A stretch of 20,055 bases of DNA from Acidobacterium sp. (GTDB lineage: Bacteria > Acidobacteriota > Terriglobia > Terriglobales > Acidobacteriaceae): contig PMAM01000062.1 of assembly GCA_003152595.1 (NCBI GenBank), positions 1-20,055 of the forward strand, given 5' to 3'. Below are positions 1 through 6,919 of this stretch, piece after piece. The notes under the pieces were generated by a model. It was not told the origin of the DNA. It saw nothing but the letters and a program-made list of their open reading frames with translations, and searched no databases. How positions within the stretch are numbered: the first letter of the stretch is position 1; each line of letters starts with the position of its first letter. A program made the position numbers and the translations under genes.

Positions 1-1370
1 AGAGGTTTCAGGTCTTCGAGCGCGGTGGGAATGAGTTCGGCAACGGTGGGATGGATGTGGACGGAATGGGTGAGGAGCGACGCGGGCTGGCGAGCGTACA
101 TGGCAGTAAGGATGCAGTGGACGGCCTCGTCGCCGCCGGTGCCGAAGACGGTGCCGCCGAGAATGTGCTGTGTTTCCGCATCGACCAGGATTTTGATGTA
201 GCCGAAGGTCTCACCCTTCTCGATAGCGCGGCTGACGCGGGTCATGGTGCGGTAGCCGACGAGGGCGGGTTTGCCGGTGGCGCGTACTTCGGCTTCCGAC
301 ATGCCGACCCCGGCGAGGGGCGGATCGATGTACAGCGCGTGTGCCGGAATGCGGTCGCTGACGCGACGCGAGGCATGGTCGAGCAGGTTGTCGGCGACAA
401 TCTCGTAGTCGTTATAGGAAGTGTGGGTGAATGCGCCGCGGCCGTTGCAGTCGCCGATGGCGAAGATGCCGGGGGTGGTGGTTTGAAGGTAGTCGTCGAC
501 CGAAATATAGCCGTGCTGATCCGGCGTGATGGCAGCGGCGGCGAGATTGAGGTCGCCGGTGTTGGGCGTGCGACCCACGGCAAGCAGAATGTGGGAGGCG
601 ACGATGCGCGGCTCGCCTTCGTTGCACTCGAGTCCGACGGCGATTTTTGAGCCATCGCGCAGGAGATGGATGCAGTTGGCGTCGACGCGGACGGCGATGC
701 CTTCGGAGTCGAAGATTTCGCGGATCACTTTGGAGGCGTCTTCGTCCTCGTGTGGAGCGAGGCGGGAACCTTTATCGACGACAGTGACCTGGGAGCCGAA
801 ACGGCGGAACATCTGCGCGAACTCGAGACCGACATAGCCGGCGCCCACGACGATAAGGTGCTCCGGCATCTCTTCCAGATCGAGGATGGTGGTGCTGGTG
901 AGGAAGGGAACGGAATCGACGCCGGGCATTATGGGAATGGTGGGGCGGGCGCCGACGTTGAGGAAGATTGTCGGCGCTTCGAGCCGATCGTCTCCAACGC
1001 CCATGGCGGTGGGCGACTCGAAGGCGGCGGTTCCGGTGAATACGGTGCAGTTTTTCGTTGTACGCAGCCCTTTTTCGACACCGTTACGCGCGTTCGAGAC
1101 GATGGTGTCCTTGCGGGCCTTGACCGCATGCATGTCGACGGTGACCGTACCGGTGTGGACACCGAAGTCGGCGCTGCGGCGCGCCAGGTGAGCGGCGTGT
1201 GCGCTGGCGACCATGGCCTTGGTGGGCGTGCAGCCTGTATTGACGCAGGTTCCGCCAAAGAGATGGCGCTCGACGAAGGCGACTTTCCATCCGGCGCCTG
1301 CGAGGCGCCTGGCGAGGGAGGGACCGGCCTGGCCAGCGCCGACGACGATTGCGTCAAAGGAATGGTTCAT
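1..1370 (-). CDS. Class I flavoprotein disulfide oxidoreductase, mercuric reductase-like (3' end beyond window)
   Basis: The gene reads leftwards from ATG at 1370 and is still open at base 1, so its C-terminus is missing. Residues 6-16 form the FAD-binding Rossmann start (DAIVVGAGQAG). Cys42 and Cys47 in GGTCVNTGCTPTK are the redox-active disulfide pair. A second nucleotide-binding motif (VVGAGYVGLEF) lies mid-protein, and the catalytic His440/Glu445 pair sits in HIHPTVAE near the end. This is the full layout of the lipoamide dehydrogenase/glutathione reductase/MerA family, which passes electrons from NAD(P)H through FAD to a disulfide or metal substrate. There is no N-terminal heavy-metal-binding domain and no mer genes nearby. 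Homologues with the TCVNTGCTPTK signature are often labelled mercuric reductase, but the substrate cannot be told from sequence. It starts 9 bases after the upstream membrane-protein gene, so the two are probably co-transcribed. Confidence 0.88.
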   Translation of the reverse strand, partial: MNHSFDAIVVGAGQAGPSLARRLAGAGWKVAFVERHLFGGTCVNTGCTPTKAMVASAHAAHLARRSADFGVHTGTVTVDMHAVKARKDTIVSNARNGVEKGLRTTKNCTVFTGTAAFESPTAMGVGDDRLEAPTIFLNVGARPTIPIMPGVDSVPFLTSTTILDLEEMPEHLIVVGAGYVGLEFAQMFRRFGSQVTVVDKGSRLAPHEDEDASKVIREIFDSEGIAVRVDANCIHLLRDGSKIAVGLECNEGEPRIVASHILLAVGRTPNTGDLNLAAAAITPDQHGYISVDDYLQTTTPGIFAIGDCNGRGAFTHTSYNDYEIVADNLLDHASRRVSDRIPAHALYIDPPLAGVGMSEAEVRATGKPALVGYRTMTRVSRAIEKGETFGYIKILVDAETQHILGGTVFGTGGDEAVHCILTAMYARQPASLLTHSVHIHPTVAELIPTALEDLKP

Positions 1371-1379
1371 GGGAATAAT

Positions 1380-1841
1380 TCATGCAACCTTTAGGATGGC
1401 AAACAAGGCGATTCCGATTCCAACCAGGTCTTCGAGAATCGCGGCGCGGTAGTCGCGGCCGAAGATCACCGCGAGTTTGGCCCGAGCCGCGGCGCCGCCC
1501 AGCGTTCCGACCACCGCGCCGACCGCACCGCAGACGATGCCAAGGACGACTTTGTCTCCAGTGGCTCCGACGGTGGCGCCGACGAGGGAACCGGTGAGGA
1601 TGCGGATGGCGAAGGGGAGGGGCTGTTTGCGGCTCGGAGTCTTCGGCAGTTTGTCGACGACGAGTTCGCACACGGCAAGCAGGGTGAAGCCCACCGCAGT
1701 GATGGTGTAGCCCATCAGAGCGAGGTAGGTATTTCCGGTAGCGAGCAGGTTTTCACGGGCGAACCAGCTGACGATGGCCGGGGCGAGCATGGAGCGGAGA
1801 CCGGCGACGATGCCGACGAGAAACGCACAAAGCAGAATCAT
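1380..1841 (-). CDS. DUF4126-like small integral membrane protein
   Basis: This is a 153-residue, strongly hydrophobic protein with about four membrane segments and many Gly/Ala-rich helices (GLRSMLAPAIVSW near the N-terminus, then GSLVGATVGATG and GAVGAVVGTLGG). The GLRSM-type start and overall shape match the DUF4126 family of uncharacterised inner-membrane proteins. I chose the ATG at 1841 because TTTGGAG lies just upstream of it. The same frame continues further upstream to 2162, but that extension is low-complexity and overlaps the caspase fragment. The gene ends 9 bases before the oxidoreductase start, which suggests one transcript. The function of the family is not established, and pairing with a flavoprotein reductase does not settle it. 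Confidence 0.75.
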   Translation of the reverse strand: MILLCAFLVGIVAGLRSMLAPAIVSWFARENLLATGNTYLALMGYTITAVGFTLLAVCELVVDKLPKTPSRKQPLPFAIRILTGSLVGATVGATGDKVVLGIVCGAVGAVVGTLGGAAARAKLAVIFGRDYRAAILEDLVGIGIALFAILKVA

Positions 1842-1908
1842 GAAAATCTCCAAAGAGTTCAGCAGTGAGTCGATGTTTCGTTGTGGGCCCGGGTTAGACG
1901 ACGGTGTC

Positions 1909-2175
1909 CTAACTGGCAGTTGATGTCGAGAATGTACACCCAGCGCCGTTGTGACGGAGGAGAGTGCTGCTGGCGATGGGCGGGCCGTCGGGGTTCTCGA
2001 AGTAGCCGAGTTCGCAGCGTCCATAGGTGCAGCCTTGCGGATGGGTAGCGCTGGTTCCGGCTGGTTCGTAGGTATTGATGCCGATGAGCAGGGCGCGCCT
2101 GGTTTGCGCTGTACCCGAAGGAACGCAAATGAGGGAGCAAAGCCAGGCAGACACGGCAGCACAACGAAGTTTCAT
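1909..2175 (-). pseudogene. N-terminal fragment of a caspase-family (peptidase C14-like) exported protein
   Basis: The 88-codon frame starts at ATG 2175 behind GAGGATCTGCC. It opens with a signal peptide (MKLRCAAVSAWLCSLICVPS, cleavage near GTAQ) and then reads RRALLIGINTYEPAG and GCTYGRCELGYFEN. That is how the caspase-like hydrolases common in Acidobacteria begin, with their first beta strand and an extra Cys-containing loop. After about 55 residues the similarity stops: the expected 'DG-x-ND' helix and the catalytic His and Cys blocks are absent, and the frame closes at 1909. I read it as a truncated and decayed gene, although a short secreted protein that has lost its protease domain is possible. 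It is head-to-head with the hydroxyproline operon and lies upstream of the DUF4126 gene on the same strand. Confidence 0.6.
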
Positions 2176-2300
2176 GGCAGATCCTCGATACGACTGCCGG
2201 GGGAAACTTCCATCGAGTATAGCCGGACTGGGAACGAGTGGCGGGAGGTCTGAGGGTCGTAAGATGGACGGAAGCGTCCCAGGGAGCCGAATTCGCAGCC

Positions 2301-3275
2301 GTGTCAGGAACCTCTGCAATTCAGGTCATCGATTCACATACTGCAGGTGAGCCAACGCGCGTGGTGGTCGCCGGAGGGCCGAACCTGGGAAAGGGTTCGC
2401 CGGCGGAACTTCTGTGCCGGTTTGCCGCGGAGCACGACGATTTCCGCTCTGTGGTGGTGAACGAACCGCGAGGTTCCGATGTTGTGGTGGGAGCGCTACT
2501 GGTGGCACCTACGGATGCGACCTGCGCGGCAGGCGTGATCTTCTTCAACAACGTTGGATATCTGGGGATGTGCGGCCACGGCACGATCGGATTGATGAAG
2601 ACGCTGGCGCATCTGGGTCGGATCGAACCTGGAAGACACAGGATCGAGACGCCGGTGGGCGTAGTGAGCGCGGAACTGCGAGGGGACGGACGTGTGACGG
2701 TTGAGAACGTGCCGAGCTATCGCTACCGGAAGAGCGTGGACGTTGAGGCTCCCGGGTTCGGGCGCGTCACGGGCGATGTGGCGTGGGGCGGAAACTGGTT
2801 CTTTCTTACGGAGGCAACACCGGTGCCGCTGGTCCTGGAGAATCGAGAGGCGCTGACAAGCTTTGCGATGGCGGTGAAGGAGGCTTTGCGGGCGAGCGGT
2901 ATTACCGGGGCGGGAGGCAAGGAGATCGATCACATCGAGCTCTTCTCTGCGTCGCCTGCGCCGGGAGTGAACAGCAGGAACTTCGTGTTGTGTCCAGGGA
3001 ACGCGTACGATCGCTCGCCGTGCGGAACGGGAACGAGCGCCAAACTCGCGTGTCTTGCCGCTGACGGGAAGCTCGCACCTGGAGAAGTCTGGCGGCAGGA
3101 GGGAATTCTGGGGACGGTGTTTGAGGGCAGCTACCAGTTGCAGGATGCCGGTCGCGGGGAGGTCGTCCCGAGCATCACGGGGTCGGCGTGGATTACTGCC
3201 GAGAGCCGGCTGCTGATCGAGGAAGACGATCCGTTTCGCGCCGGTATACCGGCGGTGGAGGCGGCGCGCTCGTGA
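2301..3275 (+). CDS. 4-hydroxyproline 2-epimerase (proline racemase family)
   Basis: The 324-residue product should interconvert trans-4-hydroxy-L-proline and cis-4-hydroxy-D-proline in the cytoplasm without a cofactor, the first step of bacterial hydroxyproline catabolism. The N-terminal IQVIDSHTAGEPTRVV is the family hallmark. The two catalytic thiols are Cys91 in MCGHGTIG and Cys241 in SPCGTGTSA. Having Cys at both positions fits an epimerase or racemase rather than the trans-3-hydroxyproline dehydratase branch, which replaces one of them. I prefer the GTG at 2301 because family members begin only a few residues before IQVIDSHTAGEP. An in-frame GTG at 2238 would add 21 residues and has a GGGAA just upstream, so it cannot be excluded. 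The stop overlaps the next start (GTGA). The following dehydrogenase and deaminase genes make hydroxyproline more likely than proline as substrate. Confidence 0.9.
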   Translation: MSGTSAIQVIDSHTAGEPTRVVVAGGPNLGKGSPAELLCRFAAEHDDFRSVVVNEPRGSDVVVGALLVAPTDATCAAGVIFFNNVGYLGMCGHGTIGLMKTLAHLGRIEPGRHRIETPVGVVSAELRGDGRVTVENVPSYRYRKSVDVEAPGFGRVTGDVAWGGNWFFLTEATPVPLVLENREALTSFAMAVKEALRASGITGAGGKEIDHIELFSASPAPGVNSRNFVLCPGNAYDRSPCGTGTSAKLACLAADGKLAPGEVWRQEGILGTVFEGSYQLQDAGRGEVVPSITGSAWITAESRLLIEEDDPFRAGIPAVEAARS

Positions 3276-4444
3276 GCGACTCCTGGGATGTGGTGGTGGT
3301 GGGCGCGGGCATTGTAGGGGCTGCGTGTGCGCGCGAGTGCGCGAGTCGCGGCCTGCGAACAGTGGTGGTGGAAGGCAGCGTAGTGGGCGGCGGAGCGACG
3401 GCAGCAGGGATGGGCCACATTGTGGTGATGGACGATTCGCCTGCGCAGCTTGCCCTCACGCGCTATTCGCAGGATTTGTGGGCGCATCTGGCGGAACGGC
3501 TGCCGGCGAATGTCGAATTTGAGACATGCGGGACCTTGTGGGTTGCGTTAGACGAAGAGGAAATGGAAGAAGTGCGCCGCAAGCGCGCTGTGTATGCGAG
3601 CGCGGGTGTGGCGTCTGAGATCCTTGACAGCGATGCGCTTGAGGAGGCGGAGCCGCACTTGCGCCGACCGATGGCGGGAGCCTTGCTGGTGCGGTCGGAT
3701 GCGGTCATCTATCCACCATGCGCCGCGGCCTGGTTGATGGAAGAGGCGATGCGAGCCGGGGCCGTGTTGTCTGGGCCGCGTCGGGTTGTCGGTGTTGGGG
3801 CCGGACGCGTGCGGCTCGATGACAGGAGTGAGCTGCGCGGAGGTCGCATTGTGGTCGCGTGCGGAGCGGAGTCGGCGGAGCTGTTGCCGGAGATTCCGGT
3901 GCGGAAGCGGAAAGGGCATCTGGTGATCACGGATCGCTATCCTGGACTGGTGCGGCATCAGTTGGTGGAGCTGGGTTATCTGAAGAGTGCGCATTCACTG
4001 ACGGCGGATTCAGTAGCGTTCAACGTGCAGCCACGCAAGACGGGGCAGGTGCTGATCGGCTCGTCGCGTCAGTTCGGAGACGAAGGGGCAGCGGTTCGCA
4101 CCGAGATTGTGTCGGCGATGCTGGAGCGGGCGCAATTCTACCTGCCGGAAATTGGGGCGTGCTCGGCGATTCGCACGTGGACGGGATTTCGCGCGGCGAC
4201 GCCGGATAAACTGCCGCTCATCGGTCGATGGCCGGGAGACGAGACCGTGCTGCTCGCAACCGGGCATGAGGGGCTGGGGATTACAACATCGCTTGCCACA
4301 GCCCGGTTAATTGCGGACGCGCTGACCGGCGCGACGAGCGAGATTTCGACGCAACCTTATTTGCCGGCGCGGTTCTTTGGGGAGCGGCGAGTGGCAGGAT
4401 TCGAGGTTGATCCGCCGCAGCAGCGGAGCGAGGTTCATGCGTGA
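3272..4444 (+). CDS. D-hydroxyproline dehydrogenase, FAD subunit (DAO family, LhpB/HcnC-like)
   Basis: This 390-residue D-amino-acid-oxidase-type flavoprotein begins with the dinucleotide-binding motif G11-x-G13-x-x-G16 (DVVVVGAGIVGAACA). It ends with the family's FAD-contacting signature GFRAATPDKLPLIG and GHEGLGITTS. The expected role is oxidation of the C-N bond of cis-4-hydroxy-D-proline to delta1-pyrroline-4-hydroxy-2-carboxylate. It would act with the [2Fe-2S] and NAD/FAD-type subunits encoded immediately downstream, as in the hydrogen-cyanide-synthase-like D-hydroxyproline dehydrogenases of Pseudomonas. The start is GTG 3272, whose last two bases are shared with the TGA of the epimerase, so translation is coupled. 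An open extension back to 3188 lies inside the epimerase and is not credible. Alone, the protein could be called glycine or sarcosine oxidase-like; the context gives the assignment. Confidence 0.85.
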   Translation: MSDSWDVVVVGAGIVGAACARECASRGLRTVVVEGSVVGGGATAAGMGHIVVMDDSPAQLALTRYSQDLWAHLAERLPANVEFETCGTLWVALDEEEMEEVRRKRAVYASAGVASEILDSDALEEAEPHLRRPMAGALLVRSDAVIYPPCAAAWLMEEAMRAGAVLSGPRRVVGVGAGRVRLDDRSELRGGRIVVACGAESAELLPEIPVRKRKGHLVITDRYPGLVRHQLVELGYLKSAHSLTADSVAFNVQPRKTGQVLIGSSRQFGDEGAAVRTEIVSAMLERAQFYLPEIGACSAIRTWTGFRAATPDKLPLIGRWPGDETVLLATGHEGLGITTSLATARLIADALTGATSEISTQPYLPARFFGERRVAGFEVDPPQQRSEVHA

Positions 4445-4688
4445 GGAGATGAGGCCGGTCCTGCTGACCGTGAACGGGCGGTCCGTCGAGGTCGCCGAGG
4501 GGACGACCGTGGCTGCTGCGGTTCTGATTTCAGGAGCGCCCACGCGTCGTTCAGTGAGCGGCGAGGCGCGGGCTCCGCTGTGCGGAATGGGGATCTGTTT
4601 CGAGTGCCGCGTTGCCATTGACGGCCGACCGCACCAGCGCAGCTGCCAGATCGTCTGCGCTGCGGGAATGGACGTGCGCACCCTGTGA
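4437..4688 (+). CDS. D-hydroxyproline dehydrogenase, small [2Fe-2S] subunit
   Basis: This 83-residue ferredoxin-like protein carries a plant-type [2Fe-2S] ligand pattern: Cys49-x4-Cys54-x2-Cys57-x12-Cys70, inside PLCGMGICFECRV and RSCQIVC. An extra Cys74 follows. The N-terminal half (VLLTVNGRSVEVAEGTTVAA) is the usual ubiquitin-like ferredoxin fold. Proteins of this size between two flavoprotein genes are the gamma subunits of HcnABC/LhpBEF-type dehydrogenases and pass electrons between the two flavin subunits. The start ATG at 4437 overlaps the end of the preceding gene by 8 bases and has GGAGCGAGG upstream. The stop overlaps the GTG of the next gene. The open frame extends back to 4377 but only within the upstream gene. 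Confidence 0.85.
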   Translation: MREEMRPVLLTVNGRSVEVAEGTTVAAAVLISGAPTRRSVSGEARAPLCGMGICFECRVAIDGRPHQRSCQIVCAAGMDVRTL

Positions 4689-5968
4689 CGCGATCAGCGG
4701 ATCGGCAGTTCGATGTCGTGGTTGTGGGTGGCGGGCCTGCCGGCATCGCCGCAGCGGTGAGTGCCGCGCGCGAGGGTCGACGCGTTGCGCTGGTGGACGA
4801 TAATCCAGCGGAAGGTGGCCAGATCTGGCGTGCCGGGCAGGCGTCGCCGGGTTCGGCGCATCGATGGATTGGAGGCTTGAGAAGATCCGCGGTGGTTCAC
4901 CTGCGAGGCACGAGAGTGTTCGATCATCCCAGTGCTGGTGTTGTCGCGGCGGAAAAGGGCAATGAGCGGCTCGAGCTGCGCTACGGGAAGCTGATTCTGG
5001 CAACGGGTGCGCGCGAGCTGTTTCTTCCGTTTCCAGGATGGACCCTGCCGGGAATTTGCGGTGCCGGAGGACTGGATGCGATGGCGCGCGGTGGGCTGCC
5101 GGTCTCCGGAAAGCGCGTCGTGGTTGCGGGCACAGGCCCGCTGCTGCTGGCAGTGGCAGCGCACGTGGCGGCGCGAGGTGCGAAGGTCGTTGCGATCTGC
5201 GAGCAGGCTCCGCTACGCAGCTTGATTCAGTTTGCGGGGCGAATGCTGGGGCAACCGGCAAAGCTCGCGCAGGGGATAAGGTATCGATGGGCCGTCCGCG
5301 CGCCAATGTATTTTGGTTGCTGGCCGGTTGAGGCGCGCGGCGATGGGGCGCTGGAAAAGGTCACGTTGCGAACGAGGTTGCGGCGGTGGACGGTTACGTG
5401 CGATTTTCTGGCCTGTGGGTTCCATCTCGTACCCAATACGGAGCTTGCGCAGTTGATCGGCTGCCGGATCGAGGATGGACTGGTTGCTGTCGATGAAATG
5501 CAGCGGACCTCAGTCGAAAATGTGCTTTGCGCGGGAGAACCAACGGGCATCGGCGGCGTGGAAATGGCTGTGATCGAGGGGCAGATTGCGGGACTGGCTG
5601 CCGCTGGCGCCCTGAATGAGGCGGGCAAGTTTGTACCGCGGCGAAGGAAGATGCTCGGCTTTGTGCGCGCATTGCGGGAGGCGTTTGTGCTGGATCCGGA
5701 GCTGCGCCGGCTCGCTTCAGATGCGACGATCGTGTGCCGCTGCGAAGATGTTGTCTACGGAGATCTGCGGCGCTACAGCGGCTGGCGCGACGCGAAACTG
5801 CAGACGCGCTGCGGGATGGGTCCATGCCAGGGGCGCATTTGCGGCGCGGCGGCTGAATTTTTGTTTGGATGGTGCGTGGAAGGCGTGCGGCCTCCGGCGT
5901 TTCCGGTTTTGGTGGCAAGCCTGGCCACGGCGAGCACGGTGTCTGAGGAAGTTCAGGAGGGTTCATGA
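4685..5968 (+). CDS. D-hydroxyproline dehydrogenase, large NAD/FAD subunit with C-terminal BFD-like [2Fe-2S] domain
   Basis: This 427-residue pyridine-nucleotide-disulfide-oxidoreductase-fold protein has an FAD motif at G15-x-G17-x-x-G20 (VVVVGGGPAGIAAA). A second Rossmann motif (VVVAGTGPLLLAVAAH) lies in the middle, and CAGEPTGIGGVEMAVIEG is the family's C-terminal FAD contact. The last 75 residues form a BFD-like cluster domain with Cys351-x-Cys353 (VCRCEDV) and Cys376-x4-Cys381 (RCGMGPCQGRICG). This layout matches the alpha subunits of HcnB/SoxA-type amino-acid dehydrogenases. With the neighbouring FAD and ferredoxin subunits it should oxidise cis-4-hydroxy-D-proline and deliver electrons to the respiratory chain. 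The GTG start at 4685 shares bases with the preceding TGA, and the TGA at the end overlaps the next ATG. Confidence 0.85.
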   Translation: MTRSADRQFDVVVVGGGPAGIAAAVSAAREGRRVALVDDNPAEGGQIWRAGQASPGSAHRWIGGLRRSAVVHLRGTRVFDHPSAGVVAAEKGNERLELRYGKLILATGARELFLPFPGWTLPGICGAGGLDAMARGGLPVSGKRVVVAGTGPLLLAVAAHVAARGAKVVAICEQAPLRSLIQFAGRMLGQPAKLAQGIRYRWAVRAPMYFGCWPVEARGDGALEKVTLRTRLRRWTVTCDFLACGFHLVPNTELAQLIGCRIEDGLVAVDEMQRTSVENVLCAGEPTGIGGVEMAVIEGQIAGLAAAGALNEAGKFVPRRRKMLGFVRALREAFVLDPELRRLASDATIVCRCEDVVYGDLRRYSGWRDAKLQTRCGMGPCQGRICGAAAEFLFGWCVEGVRPPAFPVLVASLATASTVSEEVQEGS

Positions 5969-6876
5969 AGTGGTACGGCGTAATGCCCGCAATGACGACC
6001 TGCTTTGACGAGCGGCAGCAGGTGGATCACGGATTCATGACGCGTCATGCGCGGTGGATGCTGGCGAACGGATGCACCGGCATCGTCTCGCTGGGATCGC
6101 TGGGCGAGGCGGCGACGCTTTCCTTCGCAGAGAAGGAAGCGATCCTGCGCAATGTGAAGTCAGCGGCGGGCGATGCACCGGCGATCGCGGCCATTTCGGC
6201 TCTTTCGACGGCCGAAGCCGTTACGCTGGCGAAAGCTGCGGAGCAGGCGGGTTGTGCGGGACTGATGGTTCTGCCGCCCTATGTTTATCTGGGGGACTGG
6301 CGGGAGACAAAGGCGCACGTGGCGGCGATCTTTCGTGCCACGAAGCTGGAGTGCATGCTGTACAACAACCCGGTTGCGTATGGCACGGATTTTGTTCCGG
6401 AGCAGATCGCCGAGCTGGCCGGGGAGCATGAGAATCTCGCGGCGGTGAAGGAGTCGAGCACGGATGTGCGTCGTGTAACGGCAATTCGCATGCTGGCCGC
6501 GGATCGGCTGCAGATCTTTGTCGGCGTGGACGATGCAATCGTCGAGGGAATCGGCGCCGGAGCCGTGGGATGGGTGGCGGGACTGGTGAATGCATTTCCG
6601 GCCGAGTCCGTTGCCTTGTTTAATTACGCGATGAAGGGCGAGCGCGAGAAGGCACTGGAACTCTATCGCTGGTTCCTGCCGCTGCTGCGCATGGACACGG
6701 TGCCGAAGTTCGTTCAGCTGATCAAACAGGTTCAGCAGGAAACGGGGACGGGATGCGCGCGCGTTCGTCCGCCGCGCCTGGAGGTGATCGGGGAGGAACT
6801 GGAAGTGACACGGGTTGTGGTGCGACGGGCGCTGGCCCATCGGCCTATGGTACAAAGCACGGCATTTTCGGGCTGA
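5965..6876 (+). CDS. DapA-like delta1-pyrroline-4-hydroxy-2-carboxylate deaminase
   Basis: This 303-residue TIM-barrel protein belongs to the dihydrodipicolinate synthase/N-acetylneuraminate lyase family. Tyr133 (MLYNNPVAYG) and the Schiff-base Lys162 (LAAVKESSTD) sit at the family positions. The phosphate/pyruvate-binding GTTGE motif appears as GSLGE, a change expected when the substrate is not pyruvate plus aspartate semialdehyde. At the end of a hydroxyproline operon its likely reaction is deamination and dehydration of delta1-pyrroline-4-hydroxy-2-carboxylate to alpha-ketoglutarate semialdehyde, as for the LhpC/HypD type. ATG 5965 overlaps the upstream TGA, and AGGAGG lies in the preceding codons as ribosome binding site. 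It is the last gene of the operon and converges on the trehalase gene. A sugar-acid aldolase is the alternative reading. Confidence 0.85.
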   Translation: MKWYGVMPAMTTCFDERQQVDHGFMTRHARWMLANGCTGIVSLGSLGEAATLSFAEKEAILRNVKSAAGDAPAIAAISALSTAEAVTLAKAAEQAGCAGLMVLPPYVYLGDWRETKAHVAAIFRATKLECMLYNNPVAYGTDFVPEQIAELAGEHENLAAVKESSTDVRRVTAIRMLAADRLQIFVGVDDAIVEGIGAGAVGWVAGLVNAFPAESVALFNYAMKGEREKALELYRWFLPLLRMDTVPKFVQLIKQVQQETGTGCARVRPPRLEVIGEELEVTRVVVRRALAHRPMVQSTAFSG

Positions 6877-6878
6877 GA

Positions 6879-6919
6879 GACGGCTATCCCTGGATCAATG
6901 CGATAGGGAACCAGCCGTC
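6879..6919. terminator. Possible bidirectional terminator hairpin between convergent genes
   Basis: GACGGCT (6879-6885) pairs with AGCCGTC (6913-6919), and inside it TCCCT (6887-6891) pairs with AGGGA (6905-6909), with a small bulge between. The structure starts two bases after the deaminase stop and reaches into the last codons of the convergent trehalase gene. The position fits a shared terminator, but neither side has a clear U-tract, so it could act only as a 3'-end-stabilising hairpin. Confidence 0.4.

Noticed and set aside
51..1394. Two long plus-strand frames (51-650 and 666-1394)
   Set aside because: Both are antisense to the flavoprotein reductase, which shows all family motifs on the minus strand.
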